NCBI RefSeq assembly: GCF_000165425.1
Contig: NW_001799625.1
Location: 296,119-360,118, forward strand
DNA: 64,000 bases
DNA from: Paramecium tetraurelia
Taxonomy: Eukaryota > Ciliophora > Oligohymenophorea > Peniculida > Parameciidae
Reading direction: 5' to 3'
Numbering within the stretch: position 1 is the stretch's first letter; every line of letters begins with the position of its first letter. Positions 1 through 12,486 of the stretch are shown here, piece by piece. The position numbers and the translations under genes are program-made. The notes under the pieces are model-generated. The model saw only the letters and a program-made list of their open reading frames with translations. It did no database searches and was not told where the DNA came from.

Positions 1-913
1 GAAATTGTAAAGGAAGAAAAACAATCAGAAAAAGAACTGATAACTCCTTTGAATGAGAAAGATAAGCATCTAATAGTGAAGAGCGATCAGGGGCTATGTA
101 AATTGTAAGGGATTAAAATGAAAAGTGGAGGATTTTACAAAGGATATTGGTACAGAAGAAAGCCTCACCATATGGGGGAATACCTATTTGCTGATTAAAG
201 CAGATATCTAGGAGATGTAAAAGGCTTATAATATGTGTAGTGGAATAATGGTTACGCAAGTGGAAGGGGAGAATACTTTGATGCTGATGGAGGCCACTAT
301 CAAGGAGAATTTTATTAAAACTGTATGTAAGGGACTGGAGTTTACAAATACGCCGATGGAACAATCTACAATGGTATGGTTTATCCTTATCATTAAGGTT
401 AATGGATGAATGATAAATATCACGGAGTAGGAATCGAAACAAAAAATGACAGCCAGTATAAGGGTAAGAATAAGTTACAAATTAGGCAAATTTCAGAATG
501 GCTTAAAACATGGTTAGGGGACTATGGTATTTTTCAACTAAGAAAAGTATCAAGGATCATTTGTAAATGGACTGTTTGAAGGGAAAGGAGTTTTAGTAAT
601 AATTTAATTTACCTTTAGATTTGGCCAGATGGAAGAAGATATGAAGGAGATTGGTAAAAAGGGGTGATGCATGGTTAGGGGATGTTGCAATGGCCAGATG
701 GTAATGAACTGTCTCTAAATAGGTCGTCTCTATATAGGATAGTATGAAAATGATAAAAGATAAGGATTCGGAACATTCCAATATCCTGATGGTCGTAAAT
801 ATGCAGGTTATTGGATGAATGGTTTATAACATGGATCAGGAGAGTTTACTGAATATCATGGTTAAATTATGAAGGGAGTTTGGAGAGAAGGCAAACTATT
901 TTCGCATTATTGA
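1..913 (+). CDS. MORN-repeat protein, 5' end outside window
   Basis: The visible part is about 281 residues read from base 1 with TAA/TAG as Gln, ending at TGA 911-913. It consists almost entirely of MORN repeats of the type YxGxWxxxxxHGxG: glycine- and tryptophan-rich units such as GDWQKGVMHGQG and GYWMNGLQHGSG follow each other every 20-24 residues. Three introns of 22, 23 and 22 nt are needed (about 463-484, 597-619 and 700-721); with them the frame is continuous. MORN proteins usually bind membranes or scaffold cortical and ciliary structures. The N-terminal stretch before the repeats is charged and Gln/Glu-rich. No catalytic domain is visible, but the missing 5' part could carry one. Neighbour: the minus-strand SDR gene ends 28 bp downstream (convergent). 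Confidence 0.85.
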
Positions 914-941
914 TTATATATATGATACTAATTTATATATC

Positions 942-2343
942 TCATAATTTTGGTTAGGAATACTTAGCAAAGTTATCTGGAGTTGGTGCTGGGAATAAAC
1001 TAGGTGTGAATAGAGTACTAAATTATATTACTAATTATTTACGCTTTCTTCATGTTTCCCTTGATCTTCATCTATCCTTTTAAGAATGCTTCGTTAGCTT
1101 ATAATTTTCCTAAGCAAACCTTTTCAAAATCATCATCAATCATTGTGAAAGTGGCATCTGCTTACTCTTTTCCTTCCTTTATTGCTCCTTGACCATTCTT
1201 CAAATCAATGACCCAGGATTTTATAACAGGACCACCTTTTTAAGTGATTATTTCAAAATTGAAAACTCCTTAAATTTTGGGAATTAAATCTTTTCCTTCA
1301 CCTCTATCTAAAAATGCTTTCATTAAACCAAATATTCTTTTCTGCTTTTAGATTAACACTTGGAGCTTATGTAGTTTATTAAGTTTAAGCTGATGTTGTT
1401 TTACCTTCTTTTTATTATTTGATGAAATCTTCCTTATTGAAAAAGATTTCAAAGATCTCTGATGATGTTTAAGGATAACAAACATTATCTCCGAAACCAG
1501 CTACTTACTCCCATTTATCTCTAACATCTTCAGGTGTGAATGGTGTATCAAAGAAATATCCTTGATTTCTCTACCATCTCAATTTAGAAATGTATCCAGC
1601 TCCCAATTCATAAATTGCACCTGTTTCTTTTGAATCATCATGACTCAATACACCTACAAGTGGTACAACAAATTCTGGCTTTAAATTTGCAAGTAATTCT
1701 TTGCTCATAACAGTCTCAGTCAATCTACTTGCAGCTACAGGACAGATTGAATTAACTAAAATATTTCTCTTCAATCCTTCTCTTGCCAAAGCCAATGTCA
1801 ATCCGTGAATACCCATCTTGGCAGCACAATAATTTGTTTAACCAAAGACACCATAAACACCAGAGGCTGAAGATGTGTTAATAATTCTTCCATATTTTTA
1901 TTCTCTCATGTATGGCCAAGCAGCTTTAGTACAAGAGTATGTACCTTTCAAATGAACCTAAATGGCATATTATCATATATTACTCTATAGATAAGATCCC
2001 AATCTTCATCCTTCATTTTTTCAAATGAAACATCTCTTAAAATACCAGCGTTGTTTATCAAAATATCAATCTTTCCAAATGCCTTAATTGCAGTGTCAAT
2101 CACTTTCTCTCCAAATTCAACACTATCATAGTTAGCAACAGCAACTCCACCAGCAGCTTTAATTTCATCAACAACTTTATCAGCAGCAGAAGATGAAGCT
2201 CCTGTGCCTTTCATTGAACCTCCTAAATCATTGACAACGACCTTTGCCCCTCTTTTTCCAAAAAAGAGTGCGTACTCTTTTCCTAAGCCATTACCAGCTC
2301 CAGTGATAACTACCACTTTGCCATCAAATCTCAATTAACTCAT
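942..2343 (-). CDS. Peroxisomal SDR-SCP2 protein (17beta-HSD type 4-like, no hydratase domain)
   Basis: The start is ATG 2343-2341, giving [17 protein letters not shown]. An SDR Rossmann domain occupies roughly residues 5-300: TGAGNGLG nucleotide loop, NNAG motif, and catalytic YxxxK (YCAAK). It closely resembles the (3R)-hydroxyacyl-CoA dehydrogenase part of multifunctional enzyme 2 (HSD17B4). A short Gln-rich linker leads to an SCP2 sterol/lipid carrier domain of about 110 residues. The central MaoC-type hydratase-2 domain of animal and fungal MFE2 is absent. The protein ends in PKL, a plausible variant PTS1 peroxisomal signal, consistent with peroxisomal beta-oxidation. Introns of 26 nt (near 1960-1985) and 25 nt (near 1015-1039) are clear. 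One surplus base at about 1335-1336 breaks the frame just before SCP2; removing it gives 450 codons exactly. Confidence 0.85.
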
Positions 2344-2899
2344 ATTTTTATTAAACTAATACTAATCCTGTCAATATAATATATATAATTAACACTTTTA
2401 AGAAATCGTGCGTCATATTTCTAATTGTGATTCAATTATTATTTAAAATATGCTACCCTCTAAGCACAAATTATAACAATAATTTTTACTTCTATGAATT
2501 TTTAACATTATAAATTTAAAAATCGGCCAATCAATTTATTTACTAAAATTTCATTGCAAAATTATTGTTTAAGGAATCATTATTTCAATATTGACTCAAA
2601 CTCTGAATGTTAAATTTCATCATTTTACCTCAGTCTAAATATTAGATATTATTTAATATCCATTTGTATGTTATAGACCTTAGAATCATATGATTTGATA
2701 ATCTCTAAGTGTTATCAATATTATTAAGGTCAATTTAGATTTTTTTTCAAGGATAATTGTAAGTTTTCCAAAAAGATGATGAGGATAGTGAATAAAAAAT
2801 AATTATATTATAGGAAAAGGATTAGTAATAAACCTGATTGTTAATTTAAAATATTGTAATTGTTAGATTAGGATTAATTTTAATAATTGTATTTAAAAA

Positions 2900-3649
2900 A
2901 TGTCTTACGACACTGCACTCACAGTTTTTTCTCCAGATGGATAGCTATTTCAAGTCGAATATGCAATGGAAGCAGTAAAAAGAGGATTATGTTGTGTTGG
3001 AGTAAGAGGAAAGGATGTCATAGTCCTAGGCGTAGAAAAAAAGGCAACATCAAAACTCTAAAATGTGAAAACAATTAAGAAAGTGTATTAGTTAGGTAGG
3101 AATTTATTCAAATGATAGACAACAATTTATGCATGACATTTTCTGGGTTAAATGCTGATGCAAGAATACTGGCAAATCAAACAAGATTGTAGTGCCAATA
3201 GTACAAAATTTATTATGAGGATGATCCTTCAGTTGATTACATTGCTAAATTTACAAGCTAATAATAATAGAAATTCACCTAAAGAGGTGGAGCAAGACCT
3301 TATGGTATTTCAACATTAATTGCCGGATTTGATAATCAAAATAAGCCAAAGTTATTTTAGACAGATCCATCTGGAGCTTGTTCAGAATGGAAGGCTACAT
3401 CTCTTGGAAAGAGTGCCAAATAAGTGAAAGACTTTTTAGAGAAGCACTGGAGAGAAGGATTGCATGAGAAGGATGCTCTTCTACTAACAACTAAAGTATG
3501 GGAATATGGTATATGTCAAGGCTTTGATGGATGTAGTTGAAAGTGGAAATAAAAACATTGAGTTGTGCGTGATTAGAAAGAACACTTGCTGGTTTTTGAG
3601 TGAAACAGAAGTGGAGGAGTTGACAAAAATAACAGCTTAGATCTAATGA
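2900..3649 (+). CDS. 20S proteasome subunit alpha4 (PSMA7-type)
   Basis: The protein of about 233 residues begins [20 protein letters not shown], the proteasome alpha signature; [15 protein letters not shown] follows, matching the alpha4/PSMA7 subtype. Later conserved blocks are [31 protein letters not shown] and [12 protein letters not shown]. Alpha subunits form the outer, non-proteolytic rings that gate the 20S core. Introns of 23 nt (about 3094-3116) and 25 nt (about 3496-3520) give 234 codons including TGA 3647-3649. The second intron is the only GT-AG solution I found, but it removes the V-x-V-K residues normally preceding ALxxVV, so that junction deserves checking. The C-terminus lacks the long lysine-rich tail of metazoan PSMA7. 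Confidence 0.92.
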
Positions 3650-3832
3650 TTATTATATACATTAAGTAATTATAAAATGTGGTTTTGGTTTATTCTGTGA
3701 TAGAAAAAGTAAGAAAATAGAGATTAATTAAAAATAATGGATGATTTATAATTATATGGTATTAATTTTATTGTTATAATTAATAATATATATCATAATT
3801 TATTTATTCTGAAATCTAAAATATAATAATTA

Positions 3833-5430
<1,598 letters not shown>

Positions 5431-5459
5431 ATTGAAATACAGATTTCAGTATAATAGAA

Positions 5460-6938
5460 TCATTTTTTAATTATGAATTAATGCTAAAGTAGTTCCTAAG
5501 CAGTAGGTCTTAATAAATGATCCCTTTATAAACATAATCTAATAAATTAACTTAAAACTTCATCTAAATCCTCAGGTATCCTTGGAAGAGCATTCTCAGA
5601 AATTATTAAGAGTAAAGCACTCAATGGATTATCGAAATTGTGTTCATGCCAAGGTTTCTTCCCTGTTGCCATCTCAAGAACCGTGCAACCAAATGACCAA
5701 ATGTCACTTGCTCTGCAATTTTCATCCTAACTAGCCACCTTTAAAATAAAGAAATCTTTTTACTTCAGGAGCCATATACGGAATGCTCCCCTTTAAAGAA
5801 TGCAATATGTCCCCTCCTTGCTTAGATCTCGATATGGTTTTCTCTTTGATTTTACTACACCCAAAGTCTCCTAGCTTCACCTCTCCATTCACTCCTAATA
5901 AAACGTTGGCACCTTTTATGTCTCTATGAATTATATTATTATCATGTAGATAGGCTATGGCTGATAACAATTATTCGGAATATGTACGAACTGTGTTAAT
6001 ATTCAAAGGACCAAATTTTTCAGTCAATTAGGTTAAAGTTCCTATTTTATAACAATTATTAACCTTAGGACATATACTCCAAATAGAGTAACCAGTACTC
6101 TTCATTCTATTGGCTCCAAGCATATCTAATAATATTTTTATGTTTAATTCTCTTCAATAAATCGATTTCGCTTTTCAATCCCTACAAGTCCTCCTATTCA
6201 AAATCTCCCTTTAGATTAATTTTCTTAACCGCATAGATTTTGCCTGTTTTATTTTCCTATGCTATGTACACTTATCCAAAGGATCCTGCACCTATCATAT
6301 CACCTTCAGTAAAGCTGGGATTTTAAGTAGAAAAATTGAATTATGAATATGTAGATGAATCATTAACAATTTTATTTGAACTACTAGATTCTATTGCTTG
6401 TTTTTAAGAACTAGAGAAGGATTGATTCTTCATTGCAGTAAATCTATTTTCCATAAATGATTCGATTTGGGATACAGTCTCTTCCTTTATGATTGTATCA
6501 TCCTGAAAGTCTATATTAAGATTGATCAATACCATTGATAGGAAACTCAATCATTCTAATTGCTGGACTTTAAAACTTATTTTCTATCATCTCTTGTGAT
6601 TCTGTATTGGATTTGATAAATTTGACTTGATGATTTTAGAGTTTGCGAATTATCATCCCTTGAACTTTTGATTTTTTCACAGACGAGTAGCTTTTCTGTT
6701 TTTGAGTATTGTCAGTAACTGGTCTATTATCCTCTTTCTTCTCAATGGACAACTTTTTCAAAGTCGAAGGTGATCGAAAGGTCTATGTAATTTTTGTTGT
6801 CATGGAGGGATCAATTTTTATTCTTGGAGAAAGAAGCGGAGGCAATCCAGTGTTATTATAGATCTTCGGTTTGCTTTTAGCTAGAACTCATATTTCTTAA
6901 ATACTTTATATATCCCCTCTTTTAAGAATCGAATTCAT
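5460..6938 (-). CDS. MAP3K/STE11-like Ser/Thr kinase
   Basis: The product is about 461 residues; ATG is 6938-6936 and TGA 5462-5460. Four introns (6881-6904, 6511-6532, 6042-6063, 5739-5763) restore one frame. Residues 1-190 are basic and Ser/Thr-rich without a recognisable domain. The kinase domain (about 195-455) has [26 protein letters not shown] (the signature of MEKK/STE11 and NPK1-type MAP3Ks), DFGCSK, and GSIPYMAPE followed by a [13 protein letters not shown] block. It ends FIIKK just after the kinase domain. The catalytic residues look intact. Upstream and downstream MAP kinase partners cannot be inferred from the neighbours. Confidence 0.92.
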
Positions 6939-7844
6939 TTTCTAATTATATTATATTTTAATATTACCATTTGAATACTTCAATAATTTAATACAGACCC
7001 TCCTATGAATGTATTTTAATAAAATGCCTCATTCTTCATTAATGATTATGGAGATACATCTTGCTTCATTAAAAGCACAATTATTAAAATTACTATTTCT
7101 TTATACTTTGTTATGAAACCATAATATTTGAATCAATTAATAAAATATTATTGTTAATGAAAAAACATAAATTTTAGAAACTTGGATTATGAATGATTCA
7201 AAAGAATTTTTAACATAAATTTTAAGATTAAATCAGCATAATTTTAATGTTATCTTACGAATTCTTTGTTTGATGATTAGTTTATTTACTTAACAATATT
7301 CTCCACAGCAAATAAAATACTATAACTTAATATTAAATATGATATCAATTAGAAACTTTAACAATATTTGAATCCAATAAATTCAAAATTTTGTTATTAA
7401 ATTGATTAATTATTTTATACTATAGAAACTCAAATTTAGTTAATTAAATGAACAAACTTCATTAAAGAATCGTTATTTTAATTTATCAAAAATAAGGATA
7501 ATTTTAATATTAGACTGAGTATTTTAAAATTGAATAACTATTATTATGAAATAGGGATTAAAAAGATGCTTTGAAGATGTCTTGCATAAATAACTTGGTC
7601 CATGGACAGTGATGTGGCCAATAAAATGCCATTCATAAGCAAGAGATTAGGATATTGTACTAAAAAAATGGATTACTTAGATATGAATTTATATTAATAA
7701 TTTGCCTAATCATAAATAAATTAAATTCTCCACTGGAAGTTTGTTATTCAACTCTATTAAATAAAATGCCTTATAAATATAAAAAGACGATAAAATAAGA
7801 TTTTTGTTTATTAAAAATTTAATTAATTGACATTGTTAAAAAAA
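6939..7844. other. AT-rich intergenic stretch with one doubtful 46-codon ORF
   Basis: This is mostly AT-rich sequence between divergent genes and presumably holds both promoters. A 46-codon ORF on the plus strand at 7546-7686 has fairly normal codon use and a Trp-rich core (GPWTVMWPIKC), but it matches no family I know and may be a relic or chance. Confidence 0.4.
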
Positions 7845-8489
7845 ATGGGAACATGTGCTTAATGCAATTCAAAGATTGAAATTGTAGAGAGCGACCCTTT
7901 GATTTCTAAATAAAGTGTATTTTAGAAATTAAAAGAATTGAACCAAAACACAAAATCAACAATTTTTCTGACGATGAGAAGCAATAAGAAAATTGATAAT
8001 GAAAATTAGGGTGATCAATCTTTCTTAGTTAGTGAAGTAAACGATGAACAATCAGACGTTAAGAATATACATGGGAGTGTAAAAATACGACAGAGAAAAT
8101 ATAGTTTTCAAGAATAACAAATATAGTAGGTTCATTTCCATATCAACGATCAAAATGATTCTGCAAAGGTTAGGTGTTTTAGATTTACAGATCCTAATAT
8201 CCCAAGAAATTTATCAAATTCCTCCAGTTCCAATAGTCAGTTTAAAGAATTCAATGCACATTTCAAAAAAAGTGACAAATAAATTATTGAATCTGATGAA
8301 AGCAAATCAATAAAAAGTATACTTAAAAAAGAGCCAAGACAAAAGAGTGAAACCAAATCAGTCCGTTTTGCTAAAAATATCTCCACGAGCCAAACAAGGA
8401 TAAAATCTAAATCATGTCATCACAAATAACATAAAAAGAAAAAGAAAATTTAAAATTAAATTCAAAGATATGAACATTATTAATTTTGA
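7845..8489 (+). CDS. Small basic protein with PP1-docking SILK and RVxF motifs
   Basis: This is a single exon of 215 codons (214 residues), ATG 7845 to TGA 8487-8489. The N-terminus MGTCAQC has Gly2 plus nearby cysteines and a CxxC pair, which could be acylated, though position 6 (Gln) is not ideal for myristoylation. The middle is polar and Ser/Asn-rich. Residues 158-161 read SILK and residues 171-175 read KSVRF. These match the [GS]IL[KR] and [RK]xVxF docking motifs by which regulators such as inhibitor-2 bind protein phosphatase 1. The C-terminal 30 residues are strongly basic (KQHKKKKKI), a possible nuclear or membrane targeting patch. No enzymatic domain is seen. The role as a PP1 regulator or targeting subunit is an inference from the motif pair. 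Confidence 0.75.
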
Positions 8490-9123
8490 ATAAGTATCAC
8501 TTCTTTGATTTGCTACTCCTGTTTTATCCTCACTTTAGGATTAATTCCAAGAATGTATCTCAATTTTACATTATTAATTTATAAAGTATTTAAATATTAT
8601 TAAAAAAATTATTCCTAAAATTTTATAGAAAATATAATTTTTTCAAGTTTATTTTGTTTCCATGTAACCAGAGCTAAAATTCTTGTTGTCTACTTATTAT
8701 TTTTGAAAATATAATCTTCCCTAAAACGCAATTATATCTATTCACTTTATCTTCCTTTAACTATGTGAGCTTATTAGAATTTAAACAAGTAAGAATGTAG
8801 TTGATTAAAGACAGAAATAAATCCTGAAATTTTCATTTTTATTTACATAGCCCAATGTCTAATGCCATACTTTAAACACCTTATATATCTAAAAATAAAT
8901 CACATCCTATTCGTATATATCATGTTGGATCATTATTTTAATTATTAAAATGTTACTTTTTTAAGCAAACAGAAATTTGGATAAAAGTGAAACATTATTG
9001 ATATTTAAATTTTATGCAAATGAGGAATGTTCTAAACATATTGTAAATATCTGTTTAGAAGAATTTATAATAATAGTTGATTCTTTAATTATTTATTACT
9101 AAATTAATTTAATTTATCGTTAA
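8490..9123. other. AT-rich intergenic region, nothing recognised
   Basis: About 630 bp between two plus-strand genes. I see no long reading frame with coding-like composition, no tRNA-like structure and no repeat. It presumably contains the terminator of the upstream gene and the promoter of the RING gene. Confidence 0.4.
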
Positions 9124-9547
9124 ATGTTTGTTTGTTGTGGTAAGAAGAAGAAGGATCGTAAGCATTTATCCTTAGGAAATCTAAATTAGTTAAATTTAAT
9201 TTGTTAAGATGGTCTTTATTTCGATAGGAATTTGAAGATAATAACAGAATATAATAAGACTAATGTATATTAATTGTTTATGTGTAGGTGAGTGAAATAG
9301 GGAATAAAGAATGCAAGTATTACTGTCCAATCTGCTTCAAATATTATGATTGTATGGATAATAGATTTAGTTAGGTATGTTACGATCAACCTGCTGTTCG
9401 AATTATGTTTGTCATATCTGTGCGGTGTAATCTTTAACAAATAAAATGTATAATTGTCATTACTGCCGGAATGAGCATTGCAAGTACGTGGATGTAGATC
9501 CAAATCAATAGTTAAAAGTATATACAGATTCACACTATAAATTATGA
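9124..9547 (+). CDS. Small RING-type zinc-finger protein (SIP5-like finger)
   Basis: The product is about 125 residues using two 23-nt introns (about 9263-9285 and 9350-9372). The start MFVCCGKKKKD is cysteine- and lysine-rich, suggesting membrane association by palmitoylation. The zinc-binding region reads CPICFKYYDCMLRSTCCSNY, then VCHIC and later CHYC. The order CPICFxYY...CCxxxxCxxC resembles the RING-like finger of the yeast SIP5 group rather than a canonical C3HC4 RING; such proteins may be E3 ligases. An 18-nt GT-AG stretch near 9158-9175 could be spliced but is also open in frame, so I treat it as coding. Its stop lies 77 bp from the stop of the convergent PrpD gene. Confidence 0.75.
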
Positions 9548-9624
9548 AACACTTATAATAATAATTAATATAAATGAACCAAAATAAAATTTTAATATGT
9601 TATGATATGTGTCTAATGTATTAA

Positions 9625-11350
9625 TCATTCATCAATGGATTTTGAGGCATAATTGATTTCACAATTATAGATTGTTTACAATTCCTTATTGCTGAGGGTA
9701 TCGATAGAGTTTAATTGTTAATAGAATCTAAAAATATAATATTAATCTTATACTAATCTTATGATTTGGAGTCCTTGATGGCAATTCTTCCTAATTATTT
9801 GAACTTGTTTTAAAGAATTCCAGTTAAATCACAATTAGCGTTTCTAGCATGACCAGATGGGAACATAACAAATTGACTATCCAAATTCTTGCCATCCTTC
9901 AACAAGATTTGAACTCTTGTTGGAATACCTTCTGGATATTTATCGTCATATTCTTTTCCTCCGTGTTCGAATTCTGTTAAGGCCATGAGTTTCTAAGAAT
10001 AGATATTAATAGTATACTCTTGTATCCTAATTTCTAACAGCTGCATGACTGTAGTCAAATGGTGAAAGGAAGAGAGCTTTCCAGATTTCATTCAAATCAT
10101 TGGTGCTTGATAAGAGTTAATGGAATGATTTTTCAGTGAATGCCTTTCTCAACATAGTACCCAAGATGTAAACCATGGAGTGATCAGCAGATTGTCTTGT
10201 GTGAGGATCTCTTTTAGCTGGATCTCCAATAATTCCGAATGCTGGTTCATAAGCAGTGACTTTAATTTTTTCAATGGAATCAATTGAATAGTTTTGAACG
10301 AATTTGGTATCCAAAATAAGCTTTTACAATCCTTCCAAAGCACCAGCAGATTGATGTTCATACAAACCTAATTTGAAATGCATTCCCATCACTGCATAAT
10401 CATCTCCACTCAATGAGAGAGTAATATCAAATGGACTATCTCCCTTGGTCTTTTAGAACAATCTGAAAATAGCTTCTGGGTTACGGAAGATATCAGCTGG
10501 ACCAACAAATCCATTCATTGATCTCTACAAACATTTAATGGCTGCTTCAGTAGAAATGGCAGCAGATGCACCCTTAGAATCTGATAATTGATGTCCTGCT
10601 CTGATGGCTCTGAATGGGATGTAATGAGCAACAAACATACCAATGGCTGATTCAATTTAAGCTGGAGTAGCTCCCAACAATGCTCCATATGTGCAGATTG
10701 ATGCAATAGCTCCATGAACAACGTGATCTATACAATATTATACGTATATCAATACCAATTTTGTATGTTTTCAATGAAAATACTTCAGCTAATCTTCCTC
10801 TGATTTCATCACTCAATACCATAGCCTTAAGTGCTGTCTTTCCATCAATGGTTTCGTTTTGTTGAGCTGCAGCAATAACTACTGGGTAGTAATCATTGTG
10901 ACCAAATTCACCTGCTCTTCTTGCTGGACTACTAGCATCATATCCAAACACTGTGCCATTGGAATCCCATTCTCTGACAGCAGCGGAGTTGGCTACGATT
11001 GCATTTGTGGCTGGCACCCATAAGTTGCTTCCGAAAACTTTGGCAAATCCAGGCTTTGGTTTTTGTGGCTGCTCCAGTCTTGGCTGCCAATTATTTTGGC
11101 TTTCTTAACTAATATGTTTATTCAAGTAGACATACGCTAAAATAGTTGGGGCATTTGTCTTCAAAGCCAAAGCACTCACACCACAGAAAACTGAATCTGT
11201 GTGGAAGAGTCTGCATCTCTCAAGGACTTTCTTACTTGGATTACCATTTTTCATGAATTCTATGGCGTACTCTCCCAACTCTCTTGCTTGATTCTTGTTG
11301 GCTTTTAAGACAACTTGACTGAAGGCACGGCTGATTGTTTGGGTTAACAT
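9625..11350 (-). CDS. MmgE/PrpD-family enzyme, probable mitochondrial 2-methylcitrate dehydratase
   Basis: The product is about 539 residues after four introns of 27, 28, 25 and 26 nt, starting at ATG 11350-11348. The N-terminus (MLTQTISRAFSQVVLKANK) is a typical amphipathic mitochondrial presequence. The body follows the PrpD pattern closely: AAVREWDSNGTVFGY, GEFGHNDYYP, DHVVHGAIAS, AHYIPFRAIRAG, LSDSKGASAAIS, SGDDYAVMGMHFKLGLYEHQ and RQSADHSMVYI. The family includes 2-methylcitrate dehydratase (propionate catabolism) and cis-aconitate decarboxylase (itaconate synthesis). The motif set favours the former, but sequence alone does not exclude the latter. No methylcitrate synthase or lyase gene lies nearby. 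Confidence 0.9.
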
Positions 11351-12486
11351 AAATATCTTTTTTATTTTACTGCAAATTAAACTCAATGTCAATTAATATA
11401 CCACATCAATATGATGAAATTTAATATGACAATTATTCATTTTGATCAATTTATTTACGCAATACGCCATAATTAATTTTATATTAAGCATTATGTGAAA
11501 AATCTTGTTCCCCACATTCTCCTCATTTATATCAACACGTCTTACTCTTTCCATAGGTGTAGGACATTAATTATATTAATTATGATGTGTAGTGATAGTT
11601 AAATCAATAAAATAAGTATACTCGTTAAAAAATCAGAAAATTAGAAACTCTCAAAAATCTAAAACTATTATTGAGTCTTTTTCAAATATATATTATTTAT
11701 ATGTATATAGATCATTTACTAAAGGTTAATTATTCAACTTAAGTTGATAGAAAAGAACAACTCAAAAGTGTATATTATTATAAAAATATACTACTTTCCT
11801 CCTTTATTCATTGATTTAACCTTAGGACATCATTTTCTAAAGTGATTTCAATTTCCTCCTCATGTAGATTATAAAAATAAGATATTTAAAAAAAGTTAAA
11901 TATCATAATGACTGAATAAAAGATAGAATTATTGGTGATCAAATTATTCCATCATTTAGATTACTTCAAACATCATTTAGCGTTATCTCTTCTGATTACT
12001 CTGCTCTTGAATATTTAAATTTCATTATTTCTAAAAAAAGAATTATTATATTATTACATCTATATCTACTTAAGATTTTAAGAAGACATTTATAATTATC
12101 CCTTGCTGTATAGTTCAGATTGTAGATTTGTGACTAATGATCGACACACCCTTTAAATAACTTCTTCACTTTTTTCTTTAATAATATACTGACTAATTTG
12201 TTGCTGTAATTTTTCTCTATATCATAGTATGTTTGGGTAAACTTATCATAAATTGAATTGAGAGGACATTAAATACTTAAAGTCTATAAGTAATTAAGCC
12301 TTTATTGATTTCATAAAATAGTGTTATAGGAGTAATGAAATTAGAGAGATGAAAGATTTCTACAATCAAAATTAGTGGAACTGTGTTGAAAAGTTTATGG
12401 ATAATTAGAGGGTGAGTATTTTTGAATTTTGGAGGCGTGTAGTATAAAATTAAAATTTTAATATTTTCCACCAAATTCTCAGGGAT
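11351..12486. other. Intergenic region with possible decayed short coding segment
   Basis: This is AT-rich sequence between divergent genes. On the minus strand, 12314 down to 11973, one frame begins with ATG and about 22 coding-like residues (MKSIKAQLLIDFKYLM...). It then meets two in-frame TGA codons and continues as a helical Gln/Lys/Glu-rich stretch (REKLQQQISQYIIKEK). A second frame overlapping the same bases is also open. No intron pair repairs either frame, so this may be a gene relic. The rest shows nothing. Confidence 0.3.

Noticed and set aside
9158-9175. 18-nt intron in the RING gene
   Set aside because: It has GT-AG ends but is open and a multiple of three, and reading through gives acceptable sequence, so I treat it as coding.
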